Origin: Hydractinia symbiolongicarpus
Taxonomy: Eukaryota; Cnidaria; Hydrozoa; Anthoathecata; Hydractiniidae
Direction: 5' to 3'
DNA: 64,000 bases
Assembly: GCF_029227915.1 (NCBI RefSeq)
Contig: NC_079876.1
Span: forward strand, 39,849,828 to 39,913,827
In this document: positions 50,240 through 61,962 of the stretch, piece by piece
Numbering within the stretch: position 1 is the first letter of the stretch
Layout: each line of letters starts with the position of its first letter
Translations under genes and position numbers: made by a program
Notes under the pieces: generated by a model
Seen by the model: the letters and a program-made list of their open reading frames with translations, nothing else
What the model was told of the DNA's origin: nothing
Databases searched by the model: none

Positions 50240-53200
50240 CTCACAGGGTACTTTTTTTGTATACATTCGACTATATGGGCCAAGCCCGGGATTTACGGGA
50301 AATCGCGGGTTTTCGTTTGCCGGCAATTAAACCTCTTTCATTAAGCGTCTCATCAAAAATGAAAACATTTTTGAAAACTACAAGTCTCATGCGTTTTAGT
50401 GGTGAAAAAAAAATTTAAAAAATCGTTCGGGAAATGAGTTTACTCCCTGGGTACTATCTTTGTATACATTCGACTATACGGGCCAAGCCAGGGATTAACG
50501 GGAAATCGCAGGTTTTCGTTTGCCAGCGGTTAAACTTCTTTTATTCAGCTTCTCATCAGAAATGAAAACATTTTTGAAAACTACAAGTCTTATGCGTTTT
50601 AGTGGTGAAAAAATAATTTAAAAAATCGTTCTGGAAATGAGTTCACTCACAGGGTACTTTCTTTGTATACATTTGACTATACGGGCCAAGCCCGGGATTT
50701 ACGGGAAATCGCGGGTTTTCGTTTGCCGGCGATTAAACCTCTTTCATTAAGCGTCTCATCAAAAATGAAAACATTTTTGAAAACTACAAGTCTCATGCGT
50801 TTTAGTGGTGAAAAAAAAATTTAAAAAATCGTTCGGGAAATGAGTTTACTCCCTGGGTACTTTCTTTGTATACATTTGACTATACGGGCCAAGCCCGGGA
50901 TTTACGGGAAGTCGCGGGATTTCGTTTGCCGGCGATTAAACCTCTTTTATTAAGCGTCTCATCGGAAATTAAAAATTTTTTAAAAACTGCAAGTCTCATG
51001 GGCTTTAGTGGTGAAATAATAATTTAAAAATCGTTCGGGAAATGAGTTTACACCCCGGGTACTTTCTTTGTATACTTTTGACTATACGGGCCGAGTCCGG
51101 GATTTACGGGAAATCGCAGGTTTTCGTTTGCCGGCGATTAAACCTTTTTTATTAAGCGTCTCATCAAAAATGAAACATTTTTGAAAACTACAAGTCTCAT
51201 GCGTTATAGTGGTGAAAAAATAATTTAAAAAATCGTTCGGGAAATGAGTTTACTCCCTGGGTACTATCTTTGTATACATTCGAAAATACGGGCCAAGCCA
51301 GGGATTTACGGGAAATCGCAGGTTTTCGTTTGCCGGCGGTTAAACTTCTTTTATTCAGCTTCTCATCAGAAATGAAAACATTTTTGAAAACTACAAGTCT
51401 TATGCGTTTTAGTGGTGAAAAAATAATTTAAAAAATCGTTCTGGAAATGAGTTCACTCACAGGGTACTTTCTTTGTATACATTTGACTATACGGGCCAAG
51501 CCCGGGATTTACGGGAAATCGCGGGTTTTCGTTTGCCGGCGATTAAACCTCTTTCATTAAGCGTCTCATCAAAAATGAAAACATTTTTGAAAACTACAAG
51601 TCTCATGCGTTTTAGTGGTGAAAAAAAAATTTAAAAAATCGTTCGGGAAATGAGTTTACTCCCTGGGTACTTTCTTTGTATACATTCGACTATACAGGCC
51701 AAGCCCGGGATTTACGGGAAGTCGCGGGATTTCGTTTGCCGGCGATTAAACCTCTTTTATTAAGCGTCTCATCAGAAATGAAAACATTTTTAAAAACTAC
51801 AAGTTTCATGGGCTTTAGTGGTGAACTAATAATTTAAAAATCGTTCGGGAAATGAGTTTACACCCCGGGTACTTTCTTTGTATACTTTTGACTATACGGG
51901 CCGAGTCCGGGATTTACGGGAAATCGCAGGTTTTCGTTTGCCGGCGATTAAACCTTTTTTATTCAGCGTCTCATCAAAAATGAAAACATTTTTGAAAACT
52001 ACAAGTCTCATGCGTTTTAGTGGTGAAAAAATAATTTAAAAAATCGTTCGGGAAATGAGTTTACTGCCTGGGTACTTTCTTTGTATACTTTTGACTATTC
52101 GGGCCGAGTCCGGGGTTTACGGGAAATGGCGGGTTTTCGTTTGCCGGCGATTAAACTTCTTTTATTCAGCGTCTTATCAAAAATGAAAACATTTTTGAAA
52201 ACTACAAGTCTCAAGCGTTTTAGTGGTGAAAAGATAATTTAAAAAATCGTTTTGGAAATGAGTTTACTCACAGGGTACTTTCTTTGTATACATTCGACTA
52301 TATGGGCCAACCCCGGAATTTATGGGAAATCGCGGGTTTTCGTTTGCCGGCGATTAAACCTCTTTCATTAAGCGTCTCATCAAAAATGAAAACATTTTTG
52401 AAAACTACAAGTCTCATGCGTTTTAGTGGTGAAAAAATAATTTAAAAAATCGTTCGGGAAATGAGTTTACTCCCTGGGTACTTTCTTTGTATACTTTTGA
52501 CTATTCGGGCCGAGTCCGGGGTTTACGGGAAATGACGGGTTTTCGTTTGCCGGCGATTAAACTTCTTTTATTCAGCGTCTCATCAAAAATGAAAACATTT
52601 TTGAAAACTACAAGTCTCAAGCGTTTTAGTGGTGAAAAGATAATTTAAAAAATCGTTTTGGAAATGAGTTTACTCACAGGGTACTTTTTTTGTATACATT
52701 CGACTATATGGGCCAAGCCCGGGATTTACGGGAAATCGCGGGTTTTCGTTTGCCGGCGATTAAACCTCTTTCATTAAGCGTCTCATCAAAAATGAAAACA
52801 TTTTTGAAAACTACAAGTCTCATGCGTTTTAGTGGTGAAAAAAAAATTTAAAAAATCGTTCGGGAAATGAGTTTACTCCCTGGGTACTATCTTTGTATAC
52901 ATTCGACTATACGGGCCAAGCCAGGGATTAACGGGAAATCGCAGGTTTTCGTTTGCCGGCGGTTAAACTTCTTTTATTCAGCTTCTCATCAGAAATGAAA
53001 ACATTTTTGAAAACTACAAGTCTTATGCGTTTTAGTGGTGAAAAAATAATTTAAAAAATCGTTCTGGAAATGAGTTCACTCACAGCGTACTTTCTTTGTA
53101 TACATTTGACTATACGGGCCAAGCCCGGGATTTACGGGAAATCGCGGGTTTTCGTTTGCCGGCGATTAAACCTCTTTCATTAAGCGTCTCATCAAAAATG

Positions 53201-56150
53201 AAAACATTTTTGAAAACTACAAGTCTCATGCGTTTTAGTGGTGAAAAAAAAATTTAAAAAATCATTCGGGAAATGAGTTTACTCCCTGGGCACTTTCTTT
53301 GTATACATTTGACTATACGGGCCAAGCCCGGGATTTACGGGAAGTCGCGGGATTTCGTTTGCCGGCGATTAAACCTCTTTTATTAAGCGTCTCATCAGAA
53401 ATGAAAAATTTTTTAAAAACTGCAAGTCTCATGGGCTTTAGTGGTGAAATAATAATTTAAAAATCGTTCGGGAAATGAGTTTACACCCCGGGTACTTTCT
53501 TTGTATACTTTTGACTATACGGGCCGAGTCCGGGATTTACGGGAAATCGCAGGTTTTCGTTTGCCGGCGATTAAACCTTTTTTATTCACCGTCTCATCAA
53601 AAATGAAAACATTTTTGAAAACTACAAGTCTCATGCGTTTTAGTGGTGAAAAAATAATTTAAAAAATCGTTCGGGAAATGAGTTTACTCCCTGGGTACTT
53701 TCTTTGTATACTTTTGACTATTCGGGCCGAGTCCGGGGTTTACGGGAAATGACGGGTTTTCGTTTGCCGGCGATTAAACTTCTTTTATTCAGCGTCTCAT
53801 CAAAAATGAAAACATTTTTGAAAACTACAAGTCTCAAGCGTTTTAGTGGTGAAAAGATAATTTAAAAAATCGTTTTGGAAATGAGTTTACTCACAGGGTA
53901 CTTTTTTTGTATACATTCGACTATATGGGCCAAGCCCGGGATTTACGGGAAATCGCGGGTTTTCGTTTGCCGGCGATTAAACCTCTTTCATTAAGCGTCT
54001 CATCAAAAATGAAAACATTTTTGAAAACTACAAGTCTCATGCGTTTTAGTGGTGAAAAAAAAATTTAAAAAATCGTTCGGGAAATGAGTTTACTCCCTGG
54101 GTACTATCTTTGTATACATTCGACTATACGGGCCAAGCCAGGGATTAACGGGAAATCGCAGGTTTTCGTTTGCCGGCGGTTAAACTTCTTTTATTCAGCT
54201 TCTCATCAGAAATGAAAACATTTTTGAAAACTACAAGTCTTATGCGTTTTAGTGGTGAAAAAATAATTTAAAAAATCGTTCTGGAAATGAGTTCACTCAC
54301 AGGGTACTTTCTTTGTATACATTTGACTATACGGGCCAAGCCCGGGATTTACGGGAAATCGCGGGTTTTCGTTTGCCGGCGATTAAACCTCTTTCATTAA
54401 GCGTCTCATCAAAAATGAAAACATTTTTGAAAACTACAAGTCTCATGCGTTTTAGTGGTGAAAAAAAAATTTAAAAAATCGTTCGGGAAATGAGTTTACT
54501 CCCTGGGTACTTTCTTTGTATACATTTGACTATACGGGCCAAGCCCGGGATTTACGGGAAGTCGCGGGATTTCGTTTGCCGGCGATTAAACCTCTTTTAT
54601 TAAGCGTCTCATCAGAAATGAAAAAATTTTTAAAAACTGCAAGTCTCATGGGCTTTAGTGGTGAAATAATAATTTAAAAATCGTTCGGGAAATGAGTTTA
54701 CACCCCGGGTACTTTCTTTGTATACTTTTGACTATACGGGCCGAGTCCGGGATTTACGGGAAATCGCAGGTTTTCGTTTGCCGGCGATTAAACCTTTTTT
54801 ATTCAGCGTCTCATCAAAAATGAAAACATTTTTGAAAACTACAAGTCTCATGCGTTATAGTGGTGAAAAAATAATTTAAAAAATCGTTCGGGAAATGAGT
54901 TTACTCCCTGGGTACTATCTTTGTATACATTCGAAAATACGTGCCAAGCCAGGGATTTACGGGAAATCGCAGGTTTTCGTTTGCCGGCGGTTAAACTTCT
55001 TTTATTCAGCTTCTCATCAGAAATGAAAACATTTTTGAAAACTACAAGTCTTATGCGTTTTAGTGGTGAAAAAATAATTTAAAAAATCGTTCTGGAAATG
55101 AGTTCACTCACAGGGTACTTTCTTTGTATACATTTGACTATACGGGCCAAGCCCGGGATTTACGGGAAATCGCGGGTTTTCGTTTGCCGGCGATTAAACC
55201 TCTTTCATTAAGCGTCTCATCAAAAATGAAAACATTTTTGAAAACTACAAGTCTCATGCGTTTTAGTGGTGAAAAAAAAATTTAAAAAATCGTTCGAGAA
55301 ATGAGTTTACTCCCTGGGTACTTTCTTTGTATACATTCGACTATACGGGCCAAGCTCGGGATTTACGGGAAGTCGCGGGATTTCGTTTGCCGGCGATTAA
55401 ACCTCTTTTATTAAGCGTCTCATCAGAAATGAAAACATTTTTAAAAACTACAAGTTTCATGGGCTTTAGTGGTGAACTAATAATTTAAAAATCGTTCGGG
55501 AAATGAGTTTACACCCCGGGTACTTTCTTTGTATACTTTTGACTATACGGGCCGAGTCCGGGATTTACGGGAAATCGCAGGTTTTCGTTTGCCGGCGATT
55601 AAACCTTTTTTATTCAGCGTCTCATCAAAAATGAAAACATTTTTGAAAACTACAAGTCTCATGCGTTTTAGTGGTGAAAAAATAATTTAAAAAATCGTTC
55701 GGGAAATGAGTTTACTGCCTGGGTACTTTCTTTGTATACTTTTGACTATTCGGGCCGAGTCCGGGGTTTACGGGAAATGGCGGGTTTTCGTTTGCCGGCG
55801 ATTAAACTTCTTTTATTCAGCGTCTTATCAAAAATGAAAACATTTTTGAAAACTACAAGTCTCAAGCGTTTTAGTGGTGAAAAGATAATTTAAAAAATCG
55901 TTTTGGAAATGAGTTTACTCACAGGGTACTTTCTTTGTATACATTCGACTATATGGGCCAACCCCGGAATTTATGGGAAATCGCGGGTTTTCGTTTGCCG
56001 GCGATTAAACCTCTTTCATTAAGCGTCTCATCAAAAATGAAAACATTTTTGAAAACTACAAGTCTCATGCGTTTTAGTGGTGAAAAAATAATTTAAAAAA
56101 TCGTTCGGGAAATGAGTTTACTCCCTGGGTACTTTCTTTGTATACTTTTG
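50240..56150 (+). repeat. Nested 1,217-bp and 3,650-bp higher-order repeats
   Basis: CGAAAATACG occurs at 51,281 and 54,932 and GGGATTAACG at 50,491 and 54,141 (about 3,650 bp, 18 monomers); GGGATTA also falls at 52,924, 1,217 bp (six monomers) before 54,141. Units TACTGCCTGG and CCAACCCCGGAATTTATGGG recur 3,650 bp apart. The six-monomer block 52,440-53,640 is therefore an extra copy between two 3,650-bp-offset segments. No gene is seen. Confidence 0.8.
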
Positions 56151-57720
56151 ACTATTTGGGCCGAGTCCGGGGTTTACGGGAAATGGCGGGTTTTCGTTTG
56201 CCGGCGATTAAACTTCTTTTATTCAGCGTCTCATCAAAAATGAAAACATTTTTGAAAACTACAAGTCTCAAGCGTTTTAGTGGTGAAAAGATAATTTAAA
56301 AAATCGTTTTGGAAATGAGTTTACTCACAGGGTACTTTCTTTGTATACATTCGACTATATGGGCCAAGCCCGGGATTTACGGGAAATCGCGGGTTTTCGT
56401 TTGCCGGCGATTAAACCACTTTCATTAAGCGTCTCATCAAAAATGAAAACATTTCTGAAAACTACAAGTCTCATGCGTTTTAGTGGTGCAAAAATATTTT
56501 AAAAATTCGTTCAGTAAATGAGTTTACTCACTGGGTACTTTCCTTGTATACTTTTGACTATACGGGCCGAGTCCGGGATTTACGGGAAATCGCGGGTTTT
56601 CGTTTGCCGGCGATTAAACTTCTTTTATTCAGCGTCTCATCAAAAATGAAAACATTTTTAAAAACTACAAGTCTCATGGGCTTTAGTGGTGAAATAATAA
56701 TTTAAAAAATCGTTTGGGAAATGAGTTTACTCACTGGGTACTTTCCTTGTATACTTTTGACTATACGGGCCGAGTCCGGGATTTACGGGAAATCGCGGGT
56801 TTTCGTTTGCCGGCGATTAAACTTCTTTTATTCAGCGTCTCATCAAAAATGAAAACATTTTTGAAAACTACAAGTCTCATGCGTTTTAGTGGTGAAAAAA
56901 TAATTTAAAAAACCGTTCGGGAAATGAGTTTACTCCCTGGGTACTTTCTTTGTATACTTTTGACTATTCGGGCCGAGTCCGGGGTTTACGGGAAATGGCG
57001 GGTTTTCGTTTGCCGGCGATTAAACTTCTTTTATTCAGCGTCTCATCAAAAATGAAAACATTTTTGAAAACTACAAGTCTCAAGCGTTTTAGTGGTGAAA
57101 AGATAATTTAAAAAATCGTTTTGGAAATGAGTTTACTCACAGGGTACTTTCTTTGTATACATTCGACTATATGGGCCAAGCCCGGGATTTACGGGAAATC
57201 GCGGGTTTTCGTTTGCCGGCGATTAAACCACTTTCATTAAGCGTCTCATCAAAAATGAAAACATTTCTGAAAACTACAAGTCTCATGCGTTTTATTGGTG
57301 CAAAAATATTTTAAAAATTCGTTCGGTAAATGAGTTTACTCACTGGGTACTTTCCTTGTATACTTTTGACTATACGGGCCGAGTCCGGGATTTACGGGAA
57401 ATCGCGGGTTTTCGTTTGCCGGCGATTAAACTTCTTTTATTCAGCGTCTCATCAAAAATGAAAACATTTTTGAAAACTACAAGTCTCATGCGTTTTAGTG
57501 GTAAAAAAATAAATTAAAAAATCGTTTGGGAAATGAGTTTACACCGTGGGTACTTTCTTTGTATACTTTTGACTATATGGGCCGAGTCCAGGATTTACGG
57601 GAAATCGCAGGTTTTCGTTTGCCGGCGATTAAACTTCTTTTATTCAGCGTTTCATCAAAAATGAAAACATTTTTGAAAACTACAAGTCTCATGCGTTTTA
57701 GTGGTGAAAAAATAATTTAA
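56151..57720 (+). repeat. 812-bp (4-monomer) tandem duplication
   Basis: The rare variant GGTGCAAAAATATTTTAAAA has its C at 56,489 and 57,301, 812 bp apart, inside matching four-unit blocks (GGGGTTTACGG, CAAGCGTTTT, ATATGGGCC, CCTTGTATAC). The last units before 57,720 are type A with GTGGGTAC and CTATATGGGCC. Confidence 0.78.
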
Positions 57721-59365
57721 AAATTCGTTAGGGAAATGAGTTTACTCACTGAGTACTTTCCTTGTATACTTTTGACTATCCGGACCGAGTCCGGGATTTA
57801 CGGGAAATCGCAGGTTTTCGTTTGCCGGCGATTGAACTTCTTTTATTCAGCGTCTCATCACAAATGAAAACATTTTTGAAAACTACAAGTCTCATGCGTT
57901 TTAGTGGTGAAAAAATAATTTAAAAATTCGTTAGGGAAATGAGTTTACTCACTGGGTACTTTCCTTGTATACTTTTGACTATACAGGCCGAGACCGGGAT
58001 TTACGGGAAATCGCGGGTTTTCGTTTGCCGGCGATTAAACTTCTTTTGTATAGCGTCTCATCAAAATTGAAAACATTTTTAAAAACTACAAGTCTCATGG
58101 GCTTTAGTGGTGAAAATATAATTTAAAAAATCGTTCGGGAAATGGGTTTACTCCCTGGGTACTTTCTTTGTATACTTTTGACTATACGGGCCGAGTCCGG
58201 GATTTACGGGAAATCGCAGGTTTTCGTTTGTAGGCGATTAAACCTCTTTCATTCAGCGTCTCATCAAAAATGAAAACATTTTTGAAAACTACAAGTCTCA
58301 TGCGTTTTAGTGGTGAAAAAATAATTTAAAAATTCGTTAGGGAAATGAGTTTACTCACTGGGTACTTTCCTTGTATACTTTTGACTATACGGGCCGAGAC
58401 CGGGATTTACCGGGGTTTACGGGAAGTCGCGGGTTTTCGTTTGCCGTCGATTAAACTTCTTTTGTTCAGCGTCTCATCAAAATTGAAAACATTTTTGAAA
58501 ACTACAAGTCTCATGCGTTTTAGTGGTGAAAAAATAATTTAAAAATTCGTTAGGGAAATGAGTTTACTCACTGAGTACTTTCCTTGTATACTTTTGACTA
58601 TCCGGACCGAGTCCGGGATTTACGGGAAATCGCAGGTTTTCGTTTGCCGGCGATTGAACTTCTTTTATTCAGCGTCTCATCACAAATGAAAACATTTTTG
58701 AAAACTACAAGTCTCATGCGTTTTAGTGGTGAAAAAATAATTTAAAAATTCGTTAGGGAAATGAGTTTACTCACTGGGTACTTTCCTTGTATACTTTTGA
58801 CTATACGGGCCGAGACCGGGATTTACGGGAAATCGCGGGTTTTCGTTTGCCGGCGATTAAACTTCTTTTGTATAGCGTCTCATCAAAATTGAAAACATTT
58901 TTAAAAACTACAAGTCTCATGGGCTTTAGTGGTGAAAATATAATTTAAAAAATCGTTCGGGAAATGGGTTTACTCCCTGGGTACTTTCTTTGTATACTTT
59001 TGACTATACGGGCCGAGTCCGGGATTTACGGGAAATCGCAGGTTTTCGTTTGTAGGCGATTAAACCTCTTTCATTCAGCGTCTCATCAAAAATGAAAACA
59101 TTTTTGAAAACTACAAGTCTCATGCGTTTTAGTGGTGAAAAAATAATTTAAAAATTCCTTAGGGAAATGAGTTTACTCACTGGGTACTTTCCTTGTATAC
59201 TTTTGGCTATACGGGCCGAGACCGGTATTTACCGGGATTTACGGGAAGTCGCGGGTTTTCGTTTGCCGTCGATTAAACTTCTTTTGTTCAGCGTCTCATC
59301 AAAATTGAAAACATTTTTAAAAACTACAAGTCTCATGGGCTTTAGTGGTGAAAATATAATTTAAA
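57721..59365 (+). repeat. 822-bp repeat carrying the 10-bp expansion
   Basis: GAGTACTTTC in an otherwise TGGGTAC position falls at 57,751 and 58,573, 822 bp apart: four monomers plus a 10-bp insertion at 58,411. Units carry TCGTTAGGG, CATCACAAATG, TGTATAGCG and GAGACCGGG variants typical of the right end of the window. Confidence 0.8.
58401..58420 (+). repeat. 10-bp expansion within a monomer (founder-like copy)
   Basis: CGGGATTTAC is followed by CGGGGTTTAC before the normal GGGAAGTCGC, so the decamer is doubled. Other expanded monomers carry a slightly different pair (CCGGTATTTA then CCGGGATTTA) at about 59,222, 59,841, 61,271, 62,498 and 63,117. The expansion adds one CGGG-like tetrad at the same ten-base step. 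Confidence 0.88.
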
Positions 59366-61962
59366 AAATCGTTCGGGAAATGGGTTTACTCCCTGGGTAC
59401 TTTCTTTGTATACTTTTGACTATACGGGCCGAGTCCGGGATTTACGGGAAATCGCAGGTTTTCGTTTGCCGGCGATTAAACTTCTTTTGTATAGCGTCTC
59501 ATCAAAATTGAAAACATTTTTAAAAACTACAAGTCTCATGGGCTTTAGTGGTGAAAATATAATTTAAAAAATCGTTCGGGAAATGGGTTTACTCCCTGGG
59601 TACTTTCTTTGTATACTTTTGACTATACGGGCCGAGTCCGGGATTTACGGGAAATCGCAGGTTTTCGTTTGTAGGCGATTAAACCTCTTTCATTCAGCGT
59701 CTCATCAAAAATGAAAACATTTTTGAAAACTACAAGTCTCATGCGTTTTAGTGGTGAAAAAATAATTTAAAAATTCCTTAGGGAAATGAGTTTACTCACT
59801 GGGTACTTTCCTTGTATACTTTTGACTATACGGGCCGAGACCGGTATTTACCGGGATTTACGGGAAGTCGCGGGTTTTCGTTTGCCGTCGATTAAACTTC
59901 TTTTGTTCAGCGTCTCATCAAAATTGAAAACATTTTTAAAAACTACAAGTCTCATGGGCTTTAGTGGTGAAATAATAATTTAAAAAATCGTTTGGGAAAT
60001 GAGTTTACTCCCTGGGTACTTTCTTTGTATACTTTTGACTATAAGGGCCGAGTCCAGGATTTACGGGAAATCCAAGGTTTTCGTTTGCCGGCGATTAAAC
60101 TTCTTTTATTCAGCGTCTCATCAAAAATGAAAACATTTTTGAAAACTACAAGTCTCATGCGTTTTAGTATGAAAAAAAATTTTAAAAAATCGTTCGGCAA
60201 ATGAGTTTACACCGTGGGTACTTTCTTTGTATACTTTTGACTATCCGGGCCGAGTCCTGGATTTACGGGAAATCGCAGGTTTTCGTTTGCCGGCGATTAA
60301 ACTTCTTTTATTCAGCGTCTCATCACAAATGAAAACATTTTTGAAAACTACAAGTCTCATGCGTTATAGTGGTGAAAAAATAATTTAAAAATTCGTTAGG
60401 GAAATGACTTTACTCACTGGGTACTTTCCTTGTATACTTTTGACTATACGGGCCGAGACCGGGATTTACGGGAAATCGCGGGTTTTCGTTTGCCGGCGAT
60501 TAAACTTCTTTTGTATAGCGTCTCATCAAAATTGAAAACATTTTTAAAAACTACAAGTCTCATGGGCTTTAGTGGTGAAAATATAATTTAAAAAATCGTT
60601 CGGGAAATGGGTTTACTCCCTGGGTACTTTCTTTGTATACTTTTGACTATACGGGCCGAGTCCGGGATTTACGGGAAATCGCAGGTTTTCGTTTGCCGGC
60701 GATTAAACATCTTTTATTCAGCGTCTCATCAAAAATGAAAACATTTTTGAAAACTACAAGTCTCATGCGTTTTAGTGGTGAAAAAATAATTTAAAAATTC
60801 GTTAGGGAAATGAGTTTACTCACTGGGTACTTTCCTTGTATACTTTTGACTATACGGGCCGAGACCGGGATTTACGGGAAATCGCGGGTTTTCGTTTGCC
60901 GGCGATTAAACTTCTTTTGTATAGCGTCTCATCAAAATTGAAAACATTTTTAAAAACTACAAGTCTCATGGGCTTTAGTGGTGAAAATATAATTTAAAAA
61001 ATCGTTCGGGAAATGGGTTTACTCCCTGGGTACTTTCTTTGTATACTTTTGACTATACGGGCCGAGTCCGGGATTTACGGGAAATCGCAGGTTTTCGTTT
61101 GTAGGCGATTAAACCTCTTTCATTCAGCGTCTCATCAAAAATGAAAACATTTTTGAAAACTACAAGTCTCATGCGTTTTAGTGGTGAAAAAATAATTTAA
61201 AAATTCCTTAGGGAAATGAGTTTACTCACTGGGTACTTTCCTTGTATACTTTTGACTATACGGGCCGAGACCGGTATTTACCGGGATTTACGGGAAGTCG
61301 CGGGTTTTCGTTTGCCGTCGATTAAACTTCTTTTGTTCAGCGTCTCATCAAAATTGAAAACATTTTTAAAAACTACAAGTCTCATGGGCTTTAGTGGTGA
61401 AATAATAATTTAAAAAATCGTTTGGGAAATGAGTTTACTCCCTGGGTACTTTCTTTGTATACTTTTGACTATAAGGGCCGAGTCCAGGATTTACGGGAAA
61501 TCGCAGGTTTTCGTTTGCCGGCGATTAAACTTCTTTTATTCAGCGTCTCATCAAAAATGAAAACATTTTTGAAAACTACAAGTCTCATGCGTTTTAGTAT
61601 GAAAAAAAATTTTAAAAAATCGTTCGGCAAATGAGTTTACACCGTGGGTACTTTCTTTGTATACTTTTGACTATCCGGGCCGAGTCCTGGATTTACGGGA
61701 AATCGCAGGTTTTCGTTTGCCGGCGATTAAACTTCTTTTATTCAGCGTCTCATCACAAATGAAAACATTTTTGAAAACTACAAGTCTCATGCGTTATAGT
61801 GGTGAAAAAATAATTTAAAAATTCGTTAGGGAAATGACTTTACTCACTGGGTACTTTCCTTGTATACTTTTGACTATACGGGCCGAGACCGGGATTTACG
61901 GGAAATCGCGGGTTTTCGTTTGCCGGCGATTAAACTTCTTTTGTATAGCGTCTCATCAAAAT
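58687..61962 (+). repeat. 3,276-bp unit, copy 1
   Basis: Matching words lie exactly 3,276 bp apart through the whole pairing (GATTAAACAT at 60,701 and 63,977; expanded decamers at 59,222/62,498 and 59,841/63,117; the GTATGAAAAAAAATTTT unit near 60,168 and 63,444). Left of 58,687 the copies differ (CATCACAAATG against CATCAAAATTG), which places the start. Confidence 0.85.
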
